DNA of 64,000 nucleotides from CAIQPS01 sp963843455 (GTDB taxonomy: Bacteria; Actinomycetota; Thermoleophilia; RBG-16-64-13), in assembly GCA_963843455.1 (NCBI GenBank), contig CAWJKE010000016.1:186001-250000 (forward strand). The letters run 5' to 3'. The notes beneath the pieces are model-generated. The model was not told where the DNA came from. It ran no database searches and saw nothing but the letters and a program-made list of their open reading frames with translations. Both the position numbers and the translations under genes were made by a program. Positions 42,625 through 50,701 of this stretch are shown in pieces (the stretch's first letter is position 1; each line of letters starts with the position of its first letter).

Positions 42625-43728
42625 CTATTTGCTCGTCGTGAGGTAGTCGTTCGTGACCGCAGGCACAAGATCCGCCGGCCTCGCGAGCAGACCTGCGCTC
42701 GTCATCCATGTGTTCAGGCTTTCCCAGGCCGCTATGTCCTGCCAACCGGCGGGGGCGTCGGCGGTCAGGGCCAGGGAGGGGATGGCCGCCTTCCACTGCG
42801 CCAGTAGCAGCGTCTGATCGAGCTCTGGATGCGCCTTGACATAGAGAGCGACGGCTTCCTCGGGATGGGCGACCGCGTATGCCAGGCCTTCGAGGGTGCC
42901 CTGCACGAAGGCGCGGGTGGTATTGGGATTCGCCTTGGCGAACTCCTGAGTGGTGATGATGTTGAGAAAAGCGAAGTCGGGCGTCCCCCAGTCCCGGAAG
43001 TCCAGATAGGAGAGCTCCTGGCCTTGAGCCTCGGCGGCGACCAGTTCTCCAAACTCGGTGAAGGCCGCGGCAGCGATCGTCCCCTTGAGAAGCGGTGCGA
43101 CCAGCTCGAAGCCCGGGTCCACGATGTTGACGGTCTTGGGATCGACGCCCGCGGCGGAAAGCATCGAAGCGAATGAGGCCCGGGTGGACGGGATCAGCGG
43201 CACCGACACCGTCTGTCCCGCCAGTGACGCGGGGGAATCGCCGGTCAGGCCGGGCCGGAACGCCATCCCTACCGGAGCGTGCGACATGAGACTCCCGATG
43301 GACACCAGAGGTGCGCCCGCTTCGAGCGCCATGAGCATGTCGGGGGCATAGTAGAGGCCGAACTGGCTCTTGCCGCTGGAGACGAACTTCACCACGTCGG
43401 TGGCCCCCACCGGCAGGGTCTGGTGGACCGACAAGCCCCGGCGCTCGTAGAATCCCATCGTCTGGGCCACGTCGATGGGGATGTCGAGCACCCAGGGGCT
43501 CCAGTCCATCATCAGATTGACGTCGGCCACTTCGGGCGCGGCGACCGTGGTGGCGGTGGTGGCCGTACTGGCGGCGGTGGCCGCCTTCGCGGTCGTCGCG
43601 GTCTGGCCGGCGGTCGTGGCCGTGCGCGAGGACTGGCTGCAACCGGCGGCGAGCACCGCGATCGCGACCATGACGGCGACCGCCAGCACCAGGGCCAAGC
43701 GGCGCGTGAGGGGATTCCGGTTCATCAT
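42625..43728 (-). CDS. NMT1/THI5-like (ThiY-type) substrate-binding lipoprotein under cobalamin control
   Basis: A 367-residue lipoprotein: lipobox VLAAGC (Cys near residue 27), then a Thr/Ala-rich tether, then the NMT1/ThiY-like fold with DVNLMMDWSPWVLDIPIDVAQTMGFYERRG, VKFVSSGKSQFGLYYAPDMLMAL and GMAFRPGLTG. The WSP, AxxxGFYxxxG and SGKxxFG order is that of binding proteins for pyrimidine (HMP) or related flat aromatic ligands. The yeast-type Cys motif of THI5 is absent. AAAGGA precedes ATG 43728, which overlaps the permease stop. Because the operon has a cobalamin rather than a TPP riboswitch, the ligand is more likely linked to cobalamin, for example a lower-ligand base. That is inference. 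Confidence 0.85.
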   Translation of the reverse strand: MMNRNPLTRRLALVLAVAVMVAIAVLAAGCSQSSRTATTAGQTATTAKAATAASTATTATTVAAPEVADVNLMMDWSPWVLDIPIDVAQTMGFYERRGLSVHQTLPVGATDVVKFVSSGKSQFGLYYAPDMLMALEAGAPLVSIGSLMSHAPVGMAFRPGLTGDSPASLAGQTVSVPLIPSTRASFASMLSAAGVDPKTVNIVDPGFELVAPLLKGTIAAAAFTEFGELVAAEAQGQELSYLDFRDWGTPDFAFLNIITTQEFAKANPNTTRAFVQGTLEGLAYAVAHPEEAVALYVKAHPELDQTLLLAQWKAAIPSLALTADAPAGWQDIAAWESLNTWMTSAGLLARPADLVPAVTNDYLTTSK

Positions 43729-44552
43729 TGGGTCCTTTCCGATTCGGGTCTCAAACGTTTCCACCAACCGATGCGGCGCTCGAGGAGACCTACGCAGCCG
43801 TAGGCCGCCAAGCCGAGCAGGCAGATGATCACCACGGCCGCGAACGCCTGGGCCGTCGCCAGGCGGGAGTTCGCACTCAGAACGATGTAGCCGAGGCCCC
43901 TCCCGGCTCCGGTCCATTCGGCAACGACGGCCCCTACCAGGCAGAGCGTCACTCCCGTCCGGATCCCGGCCGCCAGGAACGGACCGGCGTGCGGCAGCCT
44001 CACCCGCCAGAACACGTCCCACCGGGACGCGTCCACCGATCGCAGCAGGAGCAGCAGATCGGGATCGGTGGAGCGGAAGCCTTGCAGGGCAGTGACCGCC
44101 ATGGGGAAGAAGGCTACTAGGGCGCACACCACCACCCGGGGCAGAGCCCCGTATCCGAACCAGAGGACCAGAAGGGGGGCGAGTGTGATCACGGGGATGG
44201 TCTGGCTGACGACCACCATCGGCGTGAGCACCCGGTCGAGAAGCCGCGAATGCAGGGCCGCCATCGCGAATGCGAGCGCCGCGGCGCCGGCCAGGACCAG
44301 ACCGCCGAGGGCTTCGCTCAGAGTGGCGAGAGTGGCCGAGGCAAGAAGACGCGGCTCCGCGGCCAGCTCCCGCACCACCGTCGAAGGCGGCGGCACCACA
44401 AAGGACGGCACCCGCGCCGCGCGCACGGCGAGCTCCCACGCGCCCAGGAGCACGACAAACCCGAGGAGAGCGACCGGCGCTCCGAGCCGGCGGCGCTCCG
44501 GGGGCGCCTGCCGGCCGCCGACAGCGACCAGTTCGATGTTATTTGTCCGCAA
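43725..44552 (-). CDS. ABC transporter permease (TauC/SsuC/ThiX-like)
   Basis: A 275-residue permease with about six helices. The coupling motif LRSVDASRWDVFWRVRLPHAGPF is the EAA loop of this family, preceded by FPMAVTALQGFRSTDP. The first helix, LLGFVVLLGAWELAV, and PPPSTVVRELA are also typical. The start is TTG 44552 behind AAGGAGGCGG; the longer frame to 44657 crosses the terminator of the riboswitch and is not translated from there. It is the first gene after the cobalamin riboswitch and overlaps the binding-protein gene. Confidence 0.9.
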   Translation of the reverse strand: MRTNNIELVAVGGRQAPPERRRLGAPVALLGFVVLLGAWELAVRAARVPSFVVPPPSTVVRELAAEPRLLASATLATLSEALGGLVLAGAAALAFAMAALHSRLLDRVLTPMVVVSQTIPVITLAPLLVLWFGYGALPRVVVCALVAFFPMAVTALQGFRSTDPDLLLLLRSVDASRWDVFWRVRLPHAGPFLAAGIRTGVTLCLVGAVVAEWTGAGRGLGYIVLSANSRLATAQAFAAVVIICLLGLAAYGCVGLLERRIGWWKRLRPESERTQ

Positions 44553-44604
44553 TCCGCCTCCTTCCCGATCGGCACACCGACAACAGGGCGGGGGCGGCGC
44601 AAAC

Positions 44605-44636
44605 AAAAAAAGCCCCCAGCCCAAAGGGCAGGAGAC
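44605..44636 (-). terminator. Intrinsic terminator of the cobalamin riboswitch
   Basis: On the minus strand a GTCTCCTGCCC / GGGCTGGGGGC hairpin (10 of 11 pairs counting G-U, loop TTT) is followed by seven T. It lies between the cobalamin aptamer and the permease start, so it is the expected OFF-state expression platform. Confidence 0.8.
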
Positions 44637-44685
44637 TTTGCCATCATCTCCTGGCATGACCCTTCCGTGAGGGCCACAAACCAGG

Positions 44686-44893
44686 AAGCCGGGCAGGTCT
44701 ACTGACTCACGGATCTCTGCTTACCCGCGCCTTCCCATCCTCCTTGCCGCCCCCGGAAATCCGGCGATGGTGGTGGGACAGTGGCCGCGTGGCGGGCTCG
44801 CTCCCCGTTCACAGTGGCGGGACCGTTCGGGATTCGCACCCGATTCCCTATTCTCCGCCGCGCGTCTGCTGACGCTTTGGCGGCACCCAGCTT
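44686..44893 (-). ncRNA. Cobalamin riboswitch controlling the ThiXYZ/TauABC-like importer
   Basis: On the minus strand the aptamer shows GGTGCGAATCCCG, the core CGGTCCCGCCACTGTGA, and the B12 box AGTCAGTAGACCTGCC. The outer P1 stem pairs AAGCTGGG (44886-44893) with CCCGGCTT (44686-44693). All are hallmarks of adenosylcobalamin-class aptamers. Downstream lies an intrinsic terminator at 44605-44636, then the permease gene. High cobalamin should shut the operon off. Confidence 0.92.
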
Positions 44894-45046
44894 CTATCGA
44901 CTCGAAGCGAAGCATTATTAGCACGGCTGGGCTGGAGCGGTCAAGCACGGGCCGGCGCCGGCGCCCCAGTCCGGTCCCCCACTTCGGCCCCCGTCGGTCG
45001 ACGCCTCCTCGCGAATCTGGTAGAGTCCGCCCCAGCAAGCATGGTG

Positions 45047-45162
45047 CCTCCGTAGTCAGGCCTCGCGCATAACGAGGCCGAAAGGGAAGCCGGTGAGAAG
45101 CCGGCGCGGTCCCGCCACTGTAACCGGGGAAGATCTCGGGAGCCAGATACCTGCTACGGAGG
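45047..45162 (+). ncRNA. Cobalamin riboswitch controlling btuFCD
   Basis: The aptamer shows GGGAAGCCGGTGAGAAGCCG, the core GCGGTCCCGCCACTGTAA, and the B12 box AGCCAGATACCTGC. P1 is a perfect 9-bp stem, CCTCCGTAG (45047-45055) with CTACGGAGG (45154-45162). It is compact. In the 153-base leader to btuF no U-tailed terminator is seen. GTGGAG-AG at 45180 can pair with CTCTCCAC at 45264, so a translational or long-range switch is likely. Confidence 0.93.
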
Positions 45163-45315
45163 AGGAGCAGACGCTTTCCGTGGAGAGAGCGACTCCGCCT
45201 CGATGTTTCGGGGCGCCACTCGGTTCGACCGCTTCGTGGTCCGGCCGGGGAGTAGACAACCTGCTCTCCACCATCTTGCGGGTCGTGACCATATGTCGAA
45301 CCGAAAGGAGTCCGC

Positions 45316-46344
45316 ATGTTCGGACATCCGAAGCCTCGCCGTTCTCCGGCGAAGGCGCAAGCGCCGCTTTCTTGGCGGCGGCCCACCCTCCTCCTGGTGT
45401 TGATCGTCGCACTCGCATTGGTAGTGAGCGGCTCGCTGCTCGCCACCGGCTGCGGCACCAGCGGGACCGTCGATACCTCGACGACCGCATCCACCGTCGC
45501 GCAGCCGGCCGAAGGCACCTTCCCGGTGACGGTCAAGGACGACTCCGGCAACAGCGCGACCATCAGCGCCAAGCCCATGCGGATCGTCTCCACCGCCCCC
45601 TCCAACACCGAGACCTTGTTCGCGCTGGGCGTCGGCGATCGGGTGGTGGGAGTCACCTCGCTGGACGACTACCCGCCGGAAGCGGCGGCCATAGCCAAGA
45701 TCGGTGATTTCCAGACCAACACCGAGGCCGTCATGGCCCTCAGCCCCGACCTGGTGGTCGGCTACGCCGGCGGCGAGGAGGCACTGGCGCCGGTGCAGGC
45801 GGCAGGCGCCCCAGTCCTCATCCTGAACCCGACCAACCTGGCGCAGATCTACGCCGATATCGCCCTGGTGGGCGCGGCCACGGGCGCCACCGGCAAAGCC
45901 GCCGAACTGGTCGACTCCATCAAGGCCCAGATCAAAGAGATCGCCGACGCCGCGGCCGGCACCGGGGAATCGCCGAAGGTCTTCTACGCCCTGGACAACA
46001 CCCTCTGGACGGCCGGACCGGACTCCTTCGTGGACGAACTACTCAAGCTGGTCAATGCCACCAACGTGGCCTCCTTACCCAGCGCCGACAGCGCCGCCGC
46101 TCAGGCCTACTACCAGTTCGCCCCGGAGCAGCTCGTGGCCGCCGATCCGGACGTGATCCTGCTTCCAAACACCGCCTACAAGAGCATCGACGAATTCGTG
46201 AACGACGCCCGCTTCGCCGGGCTCAAGGCAGTGAAAGAGAACCGTGTGTACTTGATCGATGACGTGGTCGTCACCCGGCCGGGTCCGCGCATAGCTCTGG
46301 GCCTCAAGGCTTTGGTGGACGCTATACACCCCGGAGCTCTGTAA
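45316..46344 (+). CDS. btuF: Cobalamin ABC transporter substrate-binding lipoprotein
   Basis: A 342-residue lipoprotein. An unusually long N-terminus (about 22 polar residues) precedes the signal helix; the lipobox is LLATGC (Cys near residue 46), followed by a Thr/Ser tether. The mature part is a class-III (BtuF/FhuD-like) binding protein: MRIVSTAPSNTETLFALGVGDRVVGVT, YPPEAAAIAKIGDFQTN and LSPDLVVGYAGGEEAL. It follows a cobalamin riboswitch, which settles the substrate as a corrinoid. AAAGGAG precedes ATG 45316. It delivers to BtuC, encoded 73 bases downstream past a strong hairpin. Confidence 0.94.
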   Translation: MFGHPKPRRSPAKAQAPLSWRRPTLLLVLIVALALVVSGSLLATGCGTSGTVDTSTTASTVAQPAEGTFPVTVKDDSGNSATISAKPMRIVSTAPSNTETLFALGVGDRVVGVTSLDDYPPEAAAIAKIGDFQTNTEAVMALSPDLVVGYAGGEEALAPVQAAGAPVLILNPTNLAQIYADIALVGAATGATGKAAELVDSIKAQIKEIADAAAGTGESPKVFYALDNTLWTAGPDSFVDELLKLVNATNVASLPSADSAAAQAYYQFAPEQLVAADPDVILLPNTAYKSIDEFVNDARFAGLKAVKENRVYLIDDVVVTRPGPRIALGLKALVDAIHPGAL

Positions 46345-46356
46345 GCTTCGGGATAT

Positions 46357-46396
46357 CCGGAGAGGCGCGGACCGCGCAGCGTCCGCGCCTCTCCGG
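46357..46396 (+). terminator. Strong hairpin between btuF and btuC
   Basis: A perfect 16-bp inverted repeat (46357-46372 with 46381-46396) has an 8-base loop and no T-run after it. It is better read as a 3' stabiliser or partial terminator that lets btuF outnumber btuCD than as a full stop, because the operon clearly continues. Confidence 0.6.
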
Positions 46397-46417
46397 TAAA
46401 GACCAGGAGTCGCCAGG

Positions 46418-47458
46418 GTGGATCTCGGCAAAGATCGGCGCAGCCAGTATCGCCTGGTCATGGCGATACTCTCGGTCGCTCTGGTGGCGGCCGTGGTCAC
46501 CGCCGCGGTCACCGGAGCGGCGGGCCTGTCGTTCGCCGAGGCCTTTGGAGCTCTTGGCGGCCTGATCCGTCGGGGCATCAACGCCACCGGAAACTACCCT
46601 GACTGGGCCCCGCGTCTCCTCCTCGACCTCCGCCTGCCCCGCATCGCCCTCGCCATCGTGACCGGCGCCGCGCTGTCCACGGCCGGTGCCTCGTTCCAGG
46701 GCACGTTCCGCAACCCGCTGGCCGAGCCCTACTTGCTCGGTGTCTCAGCCGGGGCTGCGCTGGGAGCGACGGTGGCCATCGTGTGGAAACCTCTCGGATC
46801 GCTCGGCATCTACACCCTTCCCCTGCTCGCTTTCGCCGGAGCCGTTTTCGCCGCGTTCCTCGTGTACCGGCTGGCCACATTCGCCGGTCGCACCCGAAGC
46901 GCGTCTCTGCTCTTGTCCGGGGTGGCGGTCGGCTCTACGCTCACAGCCTTGATGTCCTTTCTCATGGTGACCACCCAGCGCGACCTCCATACGGTGGTCG
47001 TCTGGCTCATGGGCGGGTTGACCACCGCCACGTGGAACAAGGTCTACATCACCACTCCGGTGGTGGTGGCCGGCTTTGTCTACATGATGCTCATGGCCCG
47101 GCGGATGAACCTCTTGCTCATGGGGGAGGAACGGGCGCGCGAGCTGGGTGTGGACAGCCAAAGCACCCGCCGGAACCTGATGATCGTAGCTTCGCTCACC
47201 ACCGCGATGGCCGTGGCTTTCTGCGGCCTCATTGGTTTCGTGGGACTGATGGTGCCTCACATCATGCGGCTGCTGGTGGGACCCGACCACCGCCGGCTCC
47301 TCCCCGCAAGCGCGCTGTTCGGCGCACTGCTGCTGCTACTCGCCGACACGGTGGCCCGCACCGCCCTCGCCCCCGCCGAGATCCCGGTGGGCATCATCAC
47401 AGCAGCAGTGGGCGGTCCCTTCTTCCTCTACCTGCTGCGGAAGAGGAAGGGGGTCTAG
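46418..47458 (+). CDS. btuC: Cobalamin ABC transporter permease
   Basis: A 346-residue FecCD-family permease with about ten helices. Hallmarks are LRLPRIALAIVTGAALSTAGASFQGTFRNPLAEPYLLGVSAG-type blocks near residues 65-108, and GVDSQSTRRNL-like coupling near 245, followed by GLIGFVGLMVPHIMRLLVG. The start is GTG 46418. It ends TAG directly against the GTG of btuD. It forms the channel for corrinoid import with BtuF and BtuD. Confidence 0.95.
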   Translation: MDLGKDRRSQYRLVMAILSVALVAAVVTAAVTGAAGLSFAEAFGALGGLIRRGINATGNYPDWAPRLLLDLRLPRIALAIVTGAALSTAGASFQGTFRNPLAEPYLLGVSAGAALGATVAIVWKPLGSLGIYTLPLLAFAGAVFAAFLVYRLATFAGRTRSASLLLSGVAVGSTLTALMSFLMVTTQRDLHTVVVWLMGGLTTATWNKVYITTPVVVAGFVYMMLMARRMNLLLMGEERARELGVDSQSTRRNLMIVASLTTAMAVAFCGLIGFVGLMVPHIMRLLVGPDHRRLLPASALFGALLLLLADTVARTALAPAEIPVGIITAAVGGPFFLYLLRKRKGV

Positions 47459-48730
47459 GTGGCCGCGGTGTACGAAGTCCACGGCCTTGAGGTCGCGCTG
47501 GGCGGACGGCCGGTCCTCGGGCCCCTCGACCTCGAAATCTCGTCCGGGGCGTTTCTGGGGGTCCTTGGTCCCAACGGATCCGGCAAGACCACCCTGCTGC
47601 GCGCGCTCGCAGGGACCGTGAAATCCTCCGCCGGAGAGACGCTGCTGCTCGGGCGGCCGGTGCGCCAGTACCGTTCGACCGAGCTGGCCCGTCTGGTGGG
47701 AGTGGTTCCCCAGGAGTTCAGCCTCGACTTCGGCTTCACTGTTGCCGAGACGGTGGCCATGGGGCGCTACGCCCACGGAGGCCGGGGCGCTCAGGAGCCC
47801 GATTCCGACGAAGCCGCGGTTACCGCAGCGCTGGCCGAGACGGGCCTCTCCGACCTGGCCGGCAGACTCATCACGCAGCTGTCGGGAGGCGAACGCCAGC
47901 GGGCTCTCATCGCCCAGACTCTGGCTCAGGAATCGCCGATCCTGCTGCTCGACGAGCCTCTCAACAATCTCGACCTCAACCATCAGCTGGAGGTCATGCA
48001 ACTGCTGAGCCGCCTGCACAAAGCGGGCAAGACCATCGTCGTGGTGCTGCACGACCTCAATATGGCAGCGCAGTACTGCGAGGAGATGGTCTTGCTCGAC
48101 CACGGCCGGTTGGCCGCGCGGGGAGAGGCCGCGACTGTGCTCGACCCCAAGGTGATCCTCGACGTGTTCAGGGTCCGCGTGGCCGTCCACCGTCAGGGGC
48201 TACGGCCGTACCTCACCCCGGTGTGGTCTCAGGCCCACCTGACTGCGGCCGAGGGCGAGTACGCGAGTGTGCACGTGATCGCGGGTGGGGGGGCTGCCTC
48301 CGAGCTGATCGAGGAGTTGGTCCTGCACGGTTTCACGCCGACGGTCGGCATCGTGAGCGTGTTCGACACCGACTACGCCACCTCGGAGCGCTACGAGCTG
48401 GAGGTGGTGTCCGCGCCGCCCTTCCAGGCTTTCCCGGCAGAGGCGGTGCATAGAATGGAAGCGCTGGCCGCCGAAAGTGACGTGGTCGTGGTGGCCCCAG
48501 TGTTCTTCTCGACAGGCAATATCGAACTATTGCGGGTCGCTCTGCAGACGGTCAAGCGGGGGCGGCCGGTGATCTTCGTCGATGCCGATCACATGGAAGG
48601 ACGCGATCTGAGCGGCGGAGAAGCGGCCTCTCTGGTGAAGGAATCTATAGATGCCGGGGCGATCTCGGTACCGAACGTGGCTCAGGCGGTCGAGCAGGTC
48701 CGGACGGCGGTCGCTACGTCACCCAGATAG
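47459..48730 (+). CDS. btuD: Cobalamin ABC transporter ATPase with extra C-terminal domain
   Basis: A 423-residue protein. Residues 1-255 are a FecE/BtuD ATPase: Walker A GPNGSGKTT (near 38), signature TQLSGGERQRALIAQ, and Walker B ILLLDEPLNNLD. From about residue 270 a further 150-residue domain starts ASVHVIAGGGAASELIEELVLHGF, then VSVFDTDYATSERYEL, VVVAPVFFSTGNIELL and IFVDADHME. It looks like a Rossmann-type regulatory domain found on some heme/cobalamin ATPases. Start GTG 47459 abuts the btuC stop. The 3' end overlaps cobS (convergent) by 17 bases. Confidence 0.93.
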   Translation: MAAVYEVHGLEVALGGRPVLGPLDLEISSGAFLGVLGPNGSGKTTLLRALAGTVKSSAGETLLLGRPVRQYRSTELARLVGVVPQEFSLDFGFTVAETVAMGRYAHGGRGAQEPDSDEAAVTAALAETGLSDLAGRLITQLSGGERQRALIAQTLAQESPILLLDEPLNNLDLNHQLEVMQLLSRLHKAGKTIVVVLHDLNMAAQYCEEMVLLDHGRLAARGEAATVLDPKVILDVFRVRVAVHRQGLRPYLTPVWSQAHLTAAEGEYASVHVIAGGGAASELIEELVLHGFTPTVGIVSVFDTDYATSERYELEVVSAPPFQAFPAEAVHRMEALAAESDVVVVAPVFFSTGNIELLRVALQTVKRGRPVIFVDADHMEGRDLSGGEAASLVKESIDAGAISVPNVAQAVEQVRTAVATSPR

Positions 48731-49460
48731 CGGCGACCAGGAAGGGGAGGATCTCGACGAGCTCGCTCGTGGCCCCCAAAGTGTCGCCTGTGTAGCCACC
48801 TATCCTACGGCGCACGTACCATCCCAGCAGCAGGGCGGCCGCCAGCGAGGCTCCGGCGATGGCCAGACCCCGGTACGAGGCGCACAGCCATCCGGTGACG
48901 AACAGCACCGCCACCGACCACAAAGCCAGCAGCACCGCCCGGCGGCGGCCGGGCTGGAACACGGTGGCCAGTCCTCCCTCCTGCCGCGCGTACGGGAAGA
49001 CCGACATCACCAGCAGCAGCGCGCAACGCCCGACCACGGGAGCGAGGAGCACCATCCTCCAGCGCGAGGACCCGTCGATGGAAGAGAGCAACGCGACTTT
49101 GAGCAGGAGCACACCCACCACGGCGATGACGCCCATGGCGCCGATATGGCTGTCTCTCATGATCTCGAGAACGCGCGCCCTCGGCCGCGAGCTCAGGAGA
49201 CCGTCCGCGGTGTCTGCCAAGCCATCCATGTGAAGCCCCGCCGACGCCGCCACCAGCGCCAGCACCACGAACACGCTCGCCGGCAACACCGGCAGAACCT
49301 GATCGATCCCGAAGGTGATCGCCGCCGCGACTCCGCCTATCACCAGCCCCACCACGGGGAAGAACATCGGAGCCCCGCGCAACCCGCGTTCACCGCCGCA
49401 CCACGACTCCGGGACGCGTACCGGGGTCAGGAAGGTCAGAGCGGAAAAGAACGACCTCAC
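48714..49460 (-). CDS. cobS: Adenosylcobinamide-GDP ribazoletransferase (cobalamin synthase)
   Basis: A 248-residue membrane enzyme with about six to seven helices. CobS blocks are LTFLTPVRVP at the start, FFPVVGLVIGGV, LHMDGLADTADGLLSSRPRARVLEIMRDSHIGAMG (metal-binding Asp-rich part), VGRCALL, and YTGDTLGATSELVE near the C-terminus. It joins adenosylcobinamide-GDP to alpha-ribazole (or its phosphate), the last step of lower-ligand attachment. It is the final gene of the cobT-cobC-cobU-cobS run and converges on btuD. Confidence 0.96.
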   Translation of the reverse strand: MRSFFSALTFLTPVRVPESWCGGERGLRGAPMFFPVVGLVIGGVAAAITFGIDQVLPVLPASVFVVLALVAASAGLHMDGLADTADGLLSSRPRARVLEIMRDSHIGAMGVIAVVGVLLLKVALLSSIDGSSRWRMVLLAPVVGRCALLLVMSVFPYARQEGGLATVFQPGRRRAVLLALWSVAVLFVTGWLCASYRGLAIAGASLAAALLLGWYVRRRIGGYTGDTLGATSELVEILPFLVAAIWVT

Positions 49461-49479
49461 GACAACGACCCTAGGGGCT

Positions 49480-50076
49480 TCACGGCTTCAGGGTGAGAGA
49501 CAGCCCGGAAACCATAAGGATGACGCTGTCGGCGGCTCCCGCCATCACCTGGTTGCAGCGGCCGAGCAGATCGCGATAGAGGCGCGCGGCGGCGTTGTCG
49601 GGGATGATGCCAAGCCCCACTTCGTTGGTCACAAAGACGACGGTGCCCCCGTGCTCACCGCAGGCCGCGATGACCTCCTGGCAGGCCGAAACCACCTCGG
49701 CCTCGGTGGGACCGGCTGCGGCGCCCCGGGCCGTCGCGTCGCCGGCATCCGCCGGCGCCGGTTCGGACGCCGCCTGCTCGGCGGCCCACATCAGATTGCC
49801 CACCCACATGGTCAGACAGTCCACGAGTATCGTCGGGAAATCGCCGCCTTCGCGTATCGCCCCTGCCAGATCGAGCGGTGCCTCCACCGTCGACCACCCC
49901 TGGTCCCGGCGAGACTCGCGATGCTTGGCTATGCGCTCCTCCAGCTCCGGATCGAACGGGGCCGCCGTCGCCGCATACAACCTCGGACCCGGTAGGCCCT
50001 CGACGAATCGCTGGGCATACGAGCTCTTGCCGCTCCGGCCGCCACCGGTGATGAGAACGATCTTGGCCACCTTCAT
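49480..50076 (-). CDS. cobU: Adenosylcobinamide kinase / guanylyltransferase
   Basis: A 198-residue bifunctional enzyme. The P-loop GGGRSGKSSYAQ (residues 11-22), the guanylylated-His region IAKHRESR, VDCLTMWVGNLM, and FVTNEVGLGIIPDN are all CobU signatures. It phosphorylates adenosylcobinamide and activates it with GTP. A Pro/Ala/Glu-rich insert follows the WVGNLM block. The ATG overlaps the cobC stop (ATGA), and cobS follows after 19 bases. Confidence 0.96.
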   Translation of the reverse strand: MKVAKIVLITGGGRSGKSSYAQRFVEGLPGPRLYAATAAPFDPELEERIAKHRESRRDQGWSTVEAPLDLAGAIREGGDFPTILVDCLTMWVGNLMWAAEQAASEPAPADAGDATARGAAAGPTEAEVVSACQEVIAACGEHGGTVVFVTNEVGLGIIPDNAAARLYRDLLGRCNQVMAGAADSVILMVSGLSLTLKP

Positions 50077-50693
50077 CCCCCCGACCCGCCGGGAGGATCG
50101 TCCACCTGGCGGAGCCCGGTCAGTACGCCGCGGCCTTCCCATAACCGAAGTGAGGAGATAGAGGCAAGCCCGATGTCGAAGAGCAGGTAATCGCGCTGAG
50201 AGATACCGAGAAAGTGGCAGAGAAGCCCTCGGATCACGCCCCCGTGAGTGAAGGCGACAACGGTCTCCACGTCGGCCGCGGCGAAATGCCCGGCAGCGCG
50301 CTCGATCCGCGAAGCGAAGTCACGCAGGCTCTCCCCCTGGGGGAAGGCGAAATCGGGCCGGAACTCCGACCACGCCTTGGCGAGCGCGGGATGATCCCGC
50401 TCCACGTCGCCATAGGCAAGCCCCTCCCAGTCCCCAAAATCGATCTCCCGGAGGTCGGCGTCTATCTCCAGGGTGACGTCCCGACCGGCTATGACTATCT
50501 CGGCCGTCTCCCTGGCTCGCGCCTGCGGGCTACAAACGTACCGGGTCCGCTCGCCCGCGGGGAGCGCGTCTCTCATCCGCCTGCATTGGGCCCGGCCGGT
50601 CTCCGACAAAGGGACATCGGTGGTACCAAGAAGCACCCCGTAGCGTCCGCCCTCGGCCTCGCCGTGCCTCATCAAGAAGAGTCGTTCGGCCAC
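50073..50693 (-). CDS. cobC: Alpha-ribazole phosphatase (histidine phosphatase family)
   Basis: A 206-residue phosphoglycerate-mutase-type phosphatase. The phospho-acceptor motif LFLMRHGEAEGG lies at residues 5-16, the second Arg in SPQARARETAEI, the Glu in EIDFGDWEG, and the late His in VAFTHGGVIRG. The position between cobT and cobU identifies it as the CobC type, removing phosphate from alpha-ribazole 5'-phosphate or from cobalamin phosphate. The start is GTG 50693, 8 bases after the cobT stop. Its stop overlaps cobU. Confidence 0.9.
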   Translation of the reverse strand: MAERLFLMRHGEAEGGRYGVLLGTTDVPLSETGRAQCRRMRDALPAGERTRYVCSPQARARETAEIVIAGRDVTLEIDADLREIDFGDWEGLAYGDVERDHPALAKAWSEFRPDFAFPQGESLRDFASRIERAAGHFAAADVETVVAFTHGGVIRGLLCHFLGISQRDYLLFDIGLASISSLRLWEGRGVLTGLRQVDDPPGGSGG

Positions 50694-50701
50694 TGCGCCC
50701 G

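Noticed and set aside
41771..43642. A 623-residue ABC protein on the minus strand
   Set aside because: The N-terminal 340 residues are Arg/Gly/His-rich and lie out of frame over the conserved binding-protein gene; only the part from 42622 down is an ATPase.
43728..44439. N-terminal extension of the ThiY-like protein
   Set aside because: It overlaps the permease gene in another frame; the signal peptide and ribosome site place the start at 43728.
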